DNA of 64,000 bases, taken from positions 80,429 to 144,428 of the forward strand of contig NZ_PJIL01000013.1 of NCBI RefSeq assembly GCF_002929335.1. The letters are read 5' to 3'. The notes beneath the pieces were generated by a model. It made no database searches. It saw only the letters and a program-made list of their open reading frames with translations, and was not told the DNA's origin. The position numbers and the translations under genes were made by a program. Each line of letters begins with the position of its first letter. Position 1 is the first letter of the stretch. Shown one piece after another: positions 25,453 to 32,959 of the stretch. The stretch comes from Arthrobacter sp. Y81 (GTDB lineage: Bacteria; Actinomycetota; Actinomycetes; Actinomycetales; Micrococcaceae).

Positions 25453-26716
25453 CGGCTTTGACCATCGAACCGTTCTCGTCAGTCTCGTCTTCACGTCCCA
25501 TGGTCCGCAGGTTCCAGCGGCGGATCACGAAGCGGAACACCACGTAGTACACCGCCGCGTAGCCCAGCCCGATGGGGATCAGCCAAAGCGGATTTTGGGC
25601 GATGCCGAAGTTGAGGACGTAGTCGATGGCACCCGCGGAGAAACCGAACCCGTGGTGGATGCCCAGAAAGTTGACCAGCATCATAGACGTGCCGGTCAGG
25701 ACGGCGTGAACGACGTAGAGCGGCCAGGCCACGAACATGAACGAGAATTCCAGCGGTTCGGTGATGCCGGTGAGGAAGGCGGTGAGGCCGGTGGAGAGCA
25801 TCACGCCGCCGACGATCTTCTTCTGGGATGGCTTGGCTTCGTGCCAGATGGCCAGGGCGGCCGCGGGCAGGGCGAACATCATGATGGGGAAGAACCCGGT
25901 CATGAACACACCCGCAGAGGGGTCGCCGGCGAAGAACCGGTTCAGGTCGCCGTGGGCGCCGTTGTAGTCGCCGATGATGAACCAGACGATGGAGTTCAGG
26001 ATGTGGTGCAGGCCGAGCGGGATGAGCAACCGGTTGAGGGTGCCGTAGACCTCGCTGCCCACCACGGTGTTGTCCGCGACGGCGTTGCCCACCGCGGTCA
26101 GGCCGGTGTTGAAGAAGGGGTAGATGAGGGCCATGACCACGCCGATTACGATCGCGGCGAAGGAGGTCAGGATGGGCACCAGCCGGCGGCCGGCGAAGAA
26201 GCCGAGCCAGTCCGGCAGGGTGGTCCGGTGGAATTTCTGCCACAGCCACGCCGTCGTCAGGCCCATCACGATGCCTGCGAGCACACCGTAGTTGATGACG
26301 GGGTCCTTGCCGCCTTCGGGGGCGGCGCCGAGCACCAGGGGTGCCATGACCTTGAAAACGTTGGTCAGGACCAGGAACCCGACGACGGCGGCCAGCGCCG
26401 TGGACCCGTCGCCCTTCTTGGCGAAGCCAAAGGAAATACCGACGGCGAACAGCAGCGGGAGGTTCTCAAACAGGGCGCCGCCGGCCGCGCCGATCACCTG
26501 GGCAACGGTGGTCAGGCCTTCGAACCTGCCCAGCAGGTCGTCCTGGCCGAGCCGCAGGAGAAGCGCTGCTGCGGGAAGGGCGGCGATGGGGAGCATGAGG
26601 CTGCGCCCGAAGCGCTGCATGTTCTGCAGCGCTTTGCCGCTGCCCTTGGCCTTTCCGGGGGCCGGCGCGGCCAACGGGCCGGCCCCGGCGGATGCGGACG
26701 GGTTTTCCGTGGACAT
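25442..26716 (-). CDS. PTS EIIC permease, glucose/N-acetylglucosamine family
   Basis: A 424-aa membrane subunit of the phosphotransferase system with about ten helices. The signature GITEPLEFSFMF and the HHILNSIVWF, GFGFSAGAIDYVLNF blocks belong to the Glc/GlcNAc EIIC family. It has no fused EIIB; this is supplied by the divergent gene at 26904. It is followed without gap by nagA and nagB, so GlcNAc is the probable sugar. Starts at ATG with AACGAGGAACAAC upstream. A perfect palindromic operator lies 64 nt upstream of the start. Confidence 0.93.
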   Translation of the reverse strand: MSTENPSASAGAGPLAAPAPGKAKGSGKALQNMQRFGRSLMLPIAALPAAALLLRLGQDDLLGRFEGLTTVAQVIGAAGGALFENLPLLFAVGISFGFAKKGDGSTALAAVVGFLVLTNVFKVMAPLVLGAAPEGGKDPVINYGVLAGIVMGLTTAWLWQKFHRTTLPDWLGFFAGRRLVPILTSFAAIVIGVVMALIYPFFNTGLTAVGNAVADNTVVGSEVYGTLNRLLIPLGLHHILNSIVWFIIGDYNGAHGDLNRFFAGDPSAGVFMTGFFPIMMFALPAAALAIWHEAKPSQKKIVGGVMLSTGLTAFLTGITEPLEFSFMFVAWPLYVVHAVLTGTSMMLVNFLGIHHGFGFSAGAIDYVLNFGIAQNPLWLIPIGLGYAAVYYVVFRFVIRRWNLRTMGREDETDENGSMVKADAS

Positions 26717-26779
26717 GTTGTTCCTCGTTTCGAAAGGGGGTGCTTGTGCGGGGATGCGGGATTCAGTATTGTTTTGCTA

Positions 26780-26795
26780 ACTGGTTATAACCAGT
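26780..26795. promoter_or_regulatory. DasR/NagR-type operator (dre-like), perfect 16-bp palindrome
   Basis: ACTGGTTATAACCAGT lies between the divergent EIIC and EIIB genes. It closely fits the dre consensus A(G/C)TGGTCTAGACCA(G/C)T bound by DasR of Streptomyces and related GntR/HutC regulators. The DasR-like gene sits at the end of the rightward PTS unit. One such site could control both directions. Confidence 0.88.
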
Positions 26796-26903
26796 GACAA
26801 TCATCACTGTGAAGTGCACCGGGCTCAGTTGTCAACCTCAGGCAGGAAAAAAAGACCTCAAGAGCCGGCAGGCCTTCACCGCGAAACACCAACAGGAGTG
26901 GAC

Positions 26904-27134
26904 ATGTCCAAAGCAGAAATCATCCTCGCCGCCCTGGGCGGCGCCGATAACGTCGAAGAGATCGAAGGGTGCATCACCCGCCTGCGCACCGAAGTGCTGG
27001 ATGCCTCGCGCGTTGACGAGGCCGCCCTGAAGGCCGCGGGCGCCCACGGCGTCATGGTGGCCGGCACGGTGGTCCAGGTGGTTGTGGGCCCCGAAGCCGA
27101 GAGCCTGGCCGAAGACATCCAGGACCTGATGTGA
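26904..27134 (+). CDS. PTS EIIB component, glucose/GlcNAc family
   Basis: A 76-aa phosphocarrier. The phosphorylated cysteine is Cys23 in EEIEGCITRLR, and the rest (VMVAGTVVQVVVGPEAE) fits the compact EIIB fold. ATG at 26904 follows ACAGGAGTGGAC. It ends in ATGTGA, overlapping the GTG start of EIIA by 4 nt. It passes phosphate from EIIA to the sugar carried by the divergent EIIC. Confidence 0.93.
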   Translation: MSKAEIILAALGGADNVEEIEGCITRLRTEVLDASRVDEAALKAAGAHGVMVAGTVVQVVVGPEAESLAEDIQDLM

Positions 27135-27646
27135 GCGCGCCTGGCGTAAGCACGCCTGACGTGAAACCTGCAGCACCCGCGGCAGCCATCAGCGTGGCCT
27201 CTCCCCTACCCGGCCGGCTCATCCCGTTGAGCGAAGTGCCGGACCCCGTGTTCGCCAAAGGGCTGGTCGGCGGTGGCGCCGCCGTCATCCCGGACGACGA
27301 CGCGGGTGTGCTGACCGCCGTCGCACCCTTGGACGGCAAGGTCATCAAGGTCATGCCGCACGCCTACATCGTCCAGCACGCCTCCGGGCCCGCAGTGCTG
27401 GTCCACGTGGGAATCGATACGGTCGGCCTGAAGGGCGAAGGCTTCAGCGTGCTGGCGCAGAAAGGCGACCAGGTCCGCGCCGGGGATCCCATGATCAGCG
27501 TTGACGTCACACTGGTCCGCTCGAAAAACCTCAGCATGTGCAGCCCCGTGGTGATCCTGGACAGCGCACCGGACGCCATCGAATCACCGGAAAGTGGAGC
27601 GCGGGTGGAAGCCGGCGGGCGTCTGTTCGACCTGCCCGGACAATAG
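27131..27646 (+). CDS. PTS EIIA component, glucose (Crr-like) family
   Basis: A 171-aa phosphocarrier that takes phosphate from HPr. The active His92 is in LVHVGIDTVGLKGEGF and a second conserved His77 in VMPHAYIVQ; an Ala/Pro-rich N-terminal extension of about 20 residues precedes the domain. Start is GTG at 27131, coupled to EIIB by a 4-nt overlap. The next gene, the regulator, starts 4 nt after its stop, making a three-gene unit EIIB-EIIA-regulator. Confidence 0.93.
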   Translation: MSAPGVSTPDVKPAAPAAAISVASPLPGRLIPLSEVPDPVFAKGLVGGGAAVIPDDDAGVLTAVAPLDGKVIKVMPHAYIVQHASGPAVLVHVGIDTVGLKGEGFSVLAQKGDQVRAGDPMISVDVTLVRSKNLSMCSPVVILDSAPDAIESPESGARVEAGGRLFDLPGQ

Positions 27647-27650
27647 ACCT

Positions 27651-28370
27651 ATGGATACGGCAGGGGAACTGAAACACGTCTGGGTGCGAAGGCAGCTCCA
27701 GGACCTGGTGGCTTCGACGCTGCGGCCCGGGGACGCGCTGCTGGGCGAACGCCAGCTGGAGGAGAAGTTCGGGGTCTCCCGCATTACGGTGCGCCGGGCG
27801 ATCTCGGACCTCGTCCAGGACGGAGCGCTGGTGCGGATCAAGGGCAAGGGGACCTTCGTCTCGCACGGACTGGTGCGTTCCACCCTGCACCTGGCCTCCT
27901 TCAATGAGGACATGCGGCAGGCCGGCTTTGAGCCCAGCACCCGGGTGATCACTGCCGCCACGTCGGAGCCGCCCGCCGCGGCGGCCGAGCACCTGGGGCT
28001 CGCCGCGGGGCAGGCCGCCTACCAGGTCCGCAGGCTGCGCCTGGCGAACGGGGCTCCCGTCAGCGTGGACGAATCCTGGCTGCCGCCCCGGCTCCTGCCG
28101 GACCTGCTCTCGGAGGACCTGACGGGATCCCTCTACCGCGTCCTCTCCACCTCAGGGCATCCGGTGCAGCACGTGGAACAGACCGTGGAGGCCGCAGCCG
28201 CACCAGAGGAAACCGCAGCCCTGCTGGACATCGAACCGGGCGCGCCCGTACTGCTCTTCCGGCGCCGGTCGTTTACCGGAGAGGCCGATCCCGGCACGCC
28301 CATCGAATACTCCATCTCGACGTACCGCTCGGACCGGTACCAGGTGTCGATGCGGCTGGCGCTTGGCTGA
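27651..28370 (+). CDS. GntR/HutC-family regulator, DasR/NagR-like
   Basis: A 239-aa repressor with an N-terminal winged helix (about 8-75; GERQLEEKFGVSRITVRRAI, then GKGTFVSHG) and a UTRA ligand domain (about 95-235; ESWLPPRLLPDLL, then EYSISTYRSDRYQ). The UTRA domain of DasR/NagR senses GlcN-6-P or GlcNAc-6-P. Co-transcribed with the PTS genes; the perfect operator at 26780 is its probable target, giving autoregulation. ATG at 27651 was chosen over upstream in-frame codons because it matches the family N-terminus. Confidence 0.92.
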   Translation: MDTAGELKHVWVRRQLQDLVASTLRPGDALLGERQLEEKFGVSRITVRRAISDLVQDGALVRIKGKGTFVSHGLVRSTLHLASFNEDMRQAGFEPSTRVITAATSEPPAAAAEHLGLAAGQAAYQVRRLRLANGAPVSVDESWLPPRLLPDLLSEDLTGSLYRVLSTSGHPVQHVEQTVEAAAAPEETAALLDIEPGAPVLLFRRRSFTGEADPGTPIEYSISTYRSDRYQVSMRLALG

Positions 28371-28392
28371 GCCAGGACTGTTCGCGCCTCAC

Positions 28393-28458
28393 CCCAACTG
28401 ACTCGCATTTAACGTCGCGAAACCCCCGGATGGCGACGTTAAATGCGAGTCACTTGGG
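28393..28458. terminator. 26-bp inverted repeat after the DasR-like gene
   Basis: Arms 28393-28418 and 28433-28458 pair in 25 of 26 positions (core TGACTCGCATTTAACGTCGC and its complement) around a 14-nt loop. It sits 22 nt after the regulator stop and touches the start of the prephenate dehydratase gene. It lacks a T-tract; it may be a terminator or a mobile palindromic repeat. Confidence 0.6.
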
Positions 28459-28461
28459 CGG

Positions 28462-29349
28462 ATGGGTGACAGGCGTGAAACCATACGGATCGTGACCCAG
28501 AAAATTGCGTACCAGGGCGAGCCCGGCGCCAACTCCAATATCGCGTGCCAGCAGATGTTCCCCGAGCTGGAAAGCGTCCCGTGCGCCAGCTTCGAAGACG
28601 TCTTTGAACTGGTGTCCAGCGGCGAGGCCGACCTGGCCATGATTCCGATCGAGAACTCGATTGCCGGACGGGTGGCGGACATCCACATCCTGCTCCCCCA
28701 GTCGCACCTGCAGATCGTGGGCGAGTTTTTCCTGCCCATCCACTTCGACCTGCTGGGCATCCCCGGCAGCACCATCGAAGGGGCCACGGAGGTTCACAGC
28801 CACATCCACGCGCTGGGCCAGTGCCGGCGCCTGATCCGTGAAGCAGGGTTACGCCCCGTCATCGCCGGAGACACAGCGGGGTCTGCCCGCGAAGTGCGGG
28901 AATGGAACGATCCCGCCAAGCTCTCCCTCGCTCCCCCGCTCGCGGCCCAGATCTACGGCCTCGAAGTACTGGCGTCGCGGGTGGAGGACGATCCGTCGAA
29001 CACCACACGCTTTGTGGTCCTGGCGCGGGAAAAGGAACTGCCGACCCGGGACGAGTTGCCCGGGCCGGCAGTGACCAGTTTCGTGTTCCGCGTCCGTAAC
29101 GTCCCGTCCGCGCTGTACAAGGCGCTTGGCGGTTTTGCCACCAATGGCGTAAACATGACCCGGCTGGAGAGCTACATGGTGGGCGACGAGTTTGCCGCCA
29201 CCATGTTCATGGCCGATGTGGAGGGCCACCCCGAGGACCTGCCGCTGAAGCTTGCCCTCGAGGAACTGGACTTCTTCACCGCCGAGGTGCGGATCCTGGG
29301 TGTTTATGCAGCCGCGGAGTACCGGACAGCTCAGGCCGTCAGCGGCTGA
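28462..29349 (+). CDS. pheA: Prephenate dehydratase
   Basis: A 295-aa enzyme of phenylalanine synthesis, prephenate to phenylpyruvate. The dehydratase domain (about 14-190) shows IPIENSIAG (62-69) and the catalytic TTRF (181-184); the C-terminal ACT domain (about 205-285) has GALKSVLY-type SALYKALGGFATNGVNMTRLES, which binds phenylalanine for feedback control. No chorismate mutase domain, as usual in actinobacteria. The start could instead be GTG at 28492; neither site has a strong ribosome binding site. Its 3' end overlaps the convergent monooxygenase by 11 nt. Confidence 0.94.
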   Translation: MGDRRETIRIVTQKIAYQGEPGANSNIACQQMFPELESVPCASFEDVFELVSSGEADLAMIPIENSIAGRVADIHILLPQSHLQIVGEFFLPIHFDLLGIPGSTIEGATEVHSHIHALGQCRRLIREAGLRPVIAGDTAGSAREVREWNDPAKLSLAPPLAAQIYGLEVLASRVEDDPSNTTRFVVLAREKELPTRDELPGPAVTSFVFRVRNVPSALYKALGGFATNGVNMTRLESYMVGDEFAATMFMADVEGHPEDLPLKLALEELDFFTAEVRILGVYAAAEYRTAQAVSG

Positions 29350-31267
29350 CAGCCGTCTGACGCCCGCGCAGGATCGGCGCGAAGAACGCGGCCAGCTCCG
29401 CCGTCGCCGTCAGGGGCAGGACGTTCGCCACGTACTGGTCCGGGCGTACCACCACAACGGCTCCGCCGCGGTCGATGCCGCGCAGTTCGAAGATGTCAGC
29501 CGCCGGATCGGTGCCGTAGACGTTTTCCAGGTAGGTGAGTTTGAACGGTCCCACCTCCGGCTTGAACACGGCCGGCACTGCGTTGATGTCGATGCTGGTG
29601 TGGTCCTGCTGGTAGATGACCTTCACGTCGAACCAGGCGTCAGCATCAGCCCCCGATGGTGTGGCGGCGAGCGGCGAGTCCGGCGCGTCGGCGAGCCAGC
29701 CGGCCAGGTCGGCGGCCGGTGACGCAGTACCCTCCTTTCCCATGACGGGGGTTGCCGCGTCCGCGAAAACGTAGATGCGCCAGCGGCCGTCAGCCTTGGC
29801 CTGATGGCCGAGGTGCAGCGGGTTCGTGTCGCAGACCCGCACGACGGGCGCGGACTTGAAGCGCTTGCCGATGGTGAAGCCGGTGGCAAGCCCCTGGTGG
29901 GCCGGGCTGCCGACGAGCATCGACGGGGCGTACTGGGTCATGAAGCCGGCCGGGAATTCGGCGGTGCTCACGTAGAAGTCCTCGAGCTCCGAGGGGGAGG
30001 CGAACTCCTCGGGCTTCTTCGCCATCAGCGTTGACCATTCCTTGTCAAAGTCGATGAGGTTCTTCGCGATGACCTGGCGTTCGGCCGAGTAGGTGGACAG
30101 GAGGCTCTCCGGGCTGCGTCCTTCGAGGACGTGGCCGAGTTTCCAGCCGATATTAAAGCCGTCCTGCATGGACACGTTCATGCCTTGGCCGGCCTTGGCG
30201 CTGTGCGTGTGGCAGGCGTCGCCGGTGATGAATACACGCGGCGTGCGGGTGCCCATGTCTTCCGGGCGGACGTCGTCGAACCTGTCGGTAAGGCGGTGGC
30301 CCACCTCATAAACGCTGTGCCAGGCCACATTGCGCACGTCCACGGTGTAGGGGTGGACGATCGCGTTGGCCTTGGCGATGATCTGCTCGATGGTGGTTTT
30401 GCGGACCGCGCCGTGATCGTCCGCGGGCACTTCACCGAGGTCCACGTACATGCGGAAGAGGTGCCCGCCTTCCCGCGGGATCAGCAGGATGCTGCCGCCG
30501 TCGTGGGACTGGATGGCGCACTTGAGGCGGATGTCCGGGAAATCGGTGTTGGCGAGCACGTCCATAACGCCCCAGGCGTGATTGGCCTGGTCGCCGGCCA
30601 TGGTGCAGCCGATCGACTCCCGGACCTTGCTGCGGGCACCATCGGCGCCCACCACGTACTTCGCCCGGACAACACGTTCCCGGCCTTCATCGGGGCCGCT
30701 GGTGTGGACGAGCGTTACGGTAACCGGGTACTCCCCCTCCCCGACTTCGAGGCTGCGGAACTCATAGCCATAGTCCGGCGACATGCGCGTGGGGGCGTTG
30801 GCCATAACCTCGGCGAAATAGTCCAGCACGCGGGCCTGGTTGACGATAAGGTGCGGGAATTCGCTGATCCCGTGCGCGTCGTCGAGGGTGCGCGCGGCGC
30901 GGACAATGTTCGCAGGGTTCCGGGGGTCCGGCTTCCAGAACGCCATTTCGGTGATCCGGTAGGCCTCGGCGATGATCCGCTCGGCGAAGCCGAAGGCCTG
31001 GAAGGTTTCGACGCTGCGGGCCTGAATGCCGTCTGCCTGGCCGATGGCAAGCCTGCCGTCGCGGCGCTCCACGATGCGGGTGGTAATGCCCGGGAACTGG
31101 GACAGCTGGGCAGCGGTGAGCATGCCTGCAGGGCCGGTGCCCACAATGAGCACGTCCATTTCGTCGGGAAGCTGGGTGGGCCGGTCAATGCCGACGCCGG
31201 CGGCCGGCTGGACTCGCGGGTCACCTGATACGTAGCCGTGGTGGTGGAAATGCACGGGATTCCTCAC
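29339..31267 (-). CDS. FAD-dependent aromatic hydroxylase, 3-hydroxybenzoate 4-monooxygenase/phenol 2-monooxygenase type
   Basis: A 642-aa single-component flavoprotein hydroxylase. FAD sites: VGTGPAGMLTAAQLSQF (about 43-59), VVGADGARSKVRESIG and GDACHTHSAKAGQGMN; the C-terminal third resembles the thioredoxin-like dimerisation domain of phenol hydroxylase. Length and layout match MobA (639 aa) of Comamonas. It is divergent from the homoprotocatechuate operon, so it may hydroxylate 3- or 4-hydroxyphenylacetate rather than hydroxybenzoate; the operon has no HpaB/HpaC pair. Substrate is therefore an inference. Confidence 0.88.
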   Translation of the reverse strand: MRNPVHFHHHGYVSGDPRVQPAAGVGIDRPTQLPDEMDVLIVGTGPAGMLTAAQLSQFPGITTRIVERRDGRLAIGQADGIQARSVETFQAFGFAERIIAEAYRITEMAFWKPDPRNPANIVRAARTLDDAHGISEFPHLIVNQARVLDYFAEVMANAPTRMSPDYGYEFRSLEVGEGEYPVTVTLVHTSGPDEGRERVVRAKYVVGADGARSKVRESIGCTMAGDQANHAWGVMDVLANTDFPDIRLKCAIQSHDGGSILLIPREGGHLFRMYVDLGEVPADDHGAVRKTTIEQIIAKANAIVHPYTVDVRNVAWHSVYEVGHRLTDRFDDVRPEDMGTRTPRVFITGDACHTHSAKAGQGMNVSMQDGFNIGWKLGHVLEGRSPESLLSTYSAERQVIAKNLIDFDKEWSTLMAKKPEEFASPSELEDFYVSTAEFPAGFMTQYAPSMLVGSPAHQGLATGFTIGKRFKSAPVVRVCDTNPLHLGHQAKADGRWRIYVFADAATPVMGKEGTASPAADLAGWLADAPDSPLAATPSGADADAWFDVKVIYQQDHTSIDINAVPAVFKPEVGPFKLTYLENVYGTDPAADIFELRGIDRGGAVVVVRPDQYVANVLPLTATAELAAFFAPILRGRQTAVSR

Positions 31268-31299
31268 TTCGTTGTGTGGCTGACTAGGGCCGTCTTGTG

Positions 31300-31332
31300 T
31301 TCGATATCGGAACTAATCGTTCGATAATAGAA
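31300..31332. promoter_or_regulatory. Pair of direct repeats upstream of the hydroxylase gene
   Basis: TTCGATATCGGAA (31300-31312) and TTCGATAATAGAA (31320-31332) agree in 10 of 13 positions and are exactly 20 nt apart, two helical turns. They lie 33-65 nt upstream of the hydroxylase start, so a dimeric regulator may bind here. Confidence 0.5.
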
Positions 31333-31360
31333 ATTCGGTTGCTGATTCAAAACTGTACGC

Positions 31361-31380
31361 AGGTATGACCTGCGTTACAA
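31361..31380. promoter_or_regulatory. GntR/FCD-type operator motif (copy 1)
   Basis: AGGTATGACCTGCGTTACAA contains the symmetrical AGGTATGACCT typical of GntR/FadR-type sites. A 19/20 identical copy is found at 44078-44097 before the gluconokinase gene. Confidence 0.6.
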
Positions 31381-31411
31381 GCGCCCCTCAAAACTCCCGA
31401 AAAATCAGGGG

Positions 31412-31453
31412 TTGACGTCCGGAAGCTCGTAGGTAATAGTTATCGTATACGAT
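31412..31453 (+). promoter_or_regulatory. Promoter and operator of the homoprotocatechuate operon
   Basis: TTGACG (31412-31417), 16-nt spacer, TAATAG (31434-31439) make a good sigma-70-type promoter. The palindrome ATCGTATACGAT (31442-31453) follows at once, where a bound repressor would block initiation. The GntR encoded as second gene of the operon is the likely binder. Confidence 0.6.
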
Positions 31454-31477
31454 TTCGTACTCGATGAGGAGTAACAC

Positions 31478-32959
31478 TTGGAACAGGTCACCGACCACAT
31501 CCTGGCCGCGGCCCGCAAGGTCATCGCGGTGCACATCAACTACCCCAGCCGGGCAGCCCAGCGCGGCCGCACCCCGGAACAGCCCTCGTACTTCCTGAAG
31601 CCATCGTCCTCCCTGGCGTTCGGCTCGGCAGAAGCCCCTTCAACGGTGGAACGCCCCGCCGGTTGCGAACTCCTCGGCTACGAGGGCGAGATCGCCCTGA
31701 TCATCGGCAAGCCCGCCCGGCGCGTCGGAGTGGAGGACGCGTGGAGCCACGTCGAGTGGGTCACCGCCAGCAACGACCTCGGCGTCTACGACCTCCGCTA
31801 CGCAGACAAAGGCTCCAACCTCCGGTCCAAGGGCGGCGACGGCTTCACCCCCGTGGGCCCGGGACTCATCGCCGCGGACGCCGTGGACCCCTCGAAACTC
31901 CGGATCCGCACCTGGCACAACGGCGAGATGGTCCAGGACGACACCACCGAAGACCTGCTGTTCCCGTTCGCTCGGCTAATCGCGGACCTGTCCCAGCTGC
32001 TCACGCTCGAAGAGGGCGACATCATCCTGACCGGCACCCCGGCCGGCGCCTCCGTCGCCAAGCCGGGCGACGTCGTCGAGGTCGAAGTCAGCGCTGCTGG
32101 CGTCACCACCGGTCGGCTGGTCACCCGGGTGGCGGAAGGCACGACGCCGTTCGCGGACTTCGGCGCCCGGCCCAGGACCGATGACCTCCAGCGGGAGGAA
32201 GCGTACGGCTCCCGCGAAGCCGCCGGACTCACCGCGGTGGCGGCCGCCGTCGGTCCGGTCCTGACCCCGGCACTGAAGACCAAACTGGAAAGCGTCTGCA
32301 CGGCAACCCTGTCCTCCCAGCTGCGCAAGCGCGGCCTGAACAACGTCAGCATCGACGGCCTGACCTCCACCCGGCCGGAGAAGCGGATCGTGGGCCTGGC
32401 CCGGACGCTGCGCTACGTGCCCAACCGCGAGGACCTTTTCAAGACCCACGGCGGGGGCTTCAACGCCCAAAAGAAGGCCATCGATTCGGTGAACGAGGGC
32501 GAGATCCTGGTGATGGAGGCCCGCGGCGAAAAGGGCACCGGCACCATCGGCGACATCCTGGCCCTCCGCGCCCAGGTCCGCGGCGCCGCAGCCATCATCA
32601 CCGACGGCGGCGTGCGCGACTTCGCCGCCGTGGCCGCCATGGACATGCCCACCTACTATGCCAACCCGCACCCCGCCGTGCTGGGGCGCCGGCACATCCC
32701 GTGGGACACGGACATCACCATCGCCTGCGGCGGCACCACCGTGCAGCCCGGTGACATCATCGTGGCGGACTCCGACGGCATCCTGGTGATCCCGCCGGCG
32801 CTGGCCGAAGAGCTTGCGGACGACTCCATCGCCCAGGAGCGCGAGGAAGTCTTCATCGCCGAGATGGTGCAGCAGGGCCACAGCGTGGACGGCCTCTACC
32901 CGCTGAACACGGAATGGCGCGCCAAGTATGAGGAATGGGAAGGCCCGGAACATGACTGA
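31478..32959 (+). CDS. FAH-family hydrolase/isomerase fused to RraA-like aldolase/decarboxylase domain
   Basis: A 493-aa two-domain enzyme, first gene of the homoprotocatechuate operon. Residues about 12-225 are a fumarylacetoacetase (HpaG-type) domain with metal ligands Glu69, Glu71 and Asp100 (LLGYEGEIALIIG, then ASNDLGVYD). Residues about 260-465 are an RraA-like domain of the HMG/CHA aldolase group with IITDGGVRD (Arg380, Asp381) and PGDIIVADSDGI, so both active sites look intact. Normal HpaG has two FAH halves. Together the domains probably perform isomerisation and decarboxylation of 5-carboxymethyl-2-hydroxymuconate. Start is TTG with GAGGAGTAACAC upstream. Confidence 0.88.
   Translation: MEQVTDHILAAARKVIAVHINYPSRAAQRGRTPEQPSYFLKPSSSLAFGSAEAPSTVERPAGCELLGYEGEIALIIGKPARRVGVEDAWSHVEWVTASNDLGVYDLRYADKGSNLRSKGGDGFTPVGPGLIAADAVDPSKLRIRTWHNGEMVQDDTTEDLLFPFARLIADLSQLLTLEEGDIILTGTPAGASVAKPGDVVEVEVSAAGVTTGRLVTRVAEGTTPFADFGARPRTDDLQREEAYGSREAAGLTAVAAAVGPVLTPALKTKLESVCTATLSSQLRKRGLNNVSIDGLTSTRPEKRIVGLARTLRYVPNREDLFKTHGGGFNAQKKAIDSVNEGEILVMEARGEKGTGTIGDILALRAQVRGAAAIITDGGVRDFAAVAAMDMPTYYANPHPAVLGRRHIPWDTDITIACGGTTVQPGDIIVADSDGILVIPPALAEELADDSIAQEREEVFIAEMVQQGHSVDGLYPLNTEWRAKYEEWEGPEHD

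Noticed and set aside
25211..26797. Plus-strand frame opposite the PTS EIIC gene
   Set aside because: Antisense shadow; the EIIC signature is on the minus strand.
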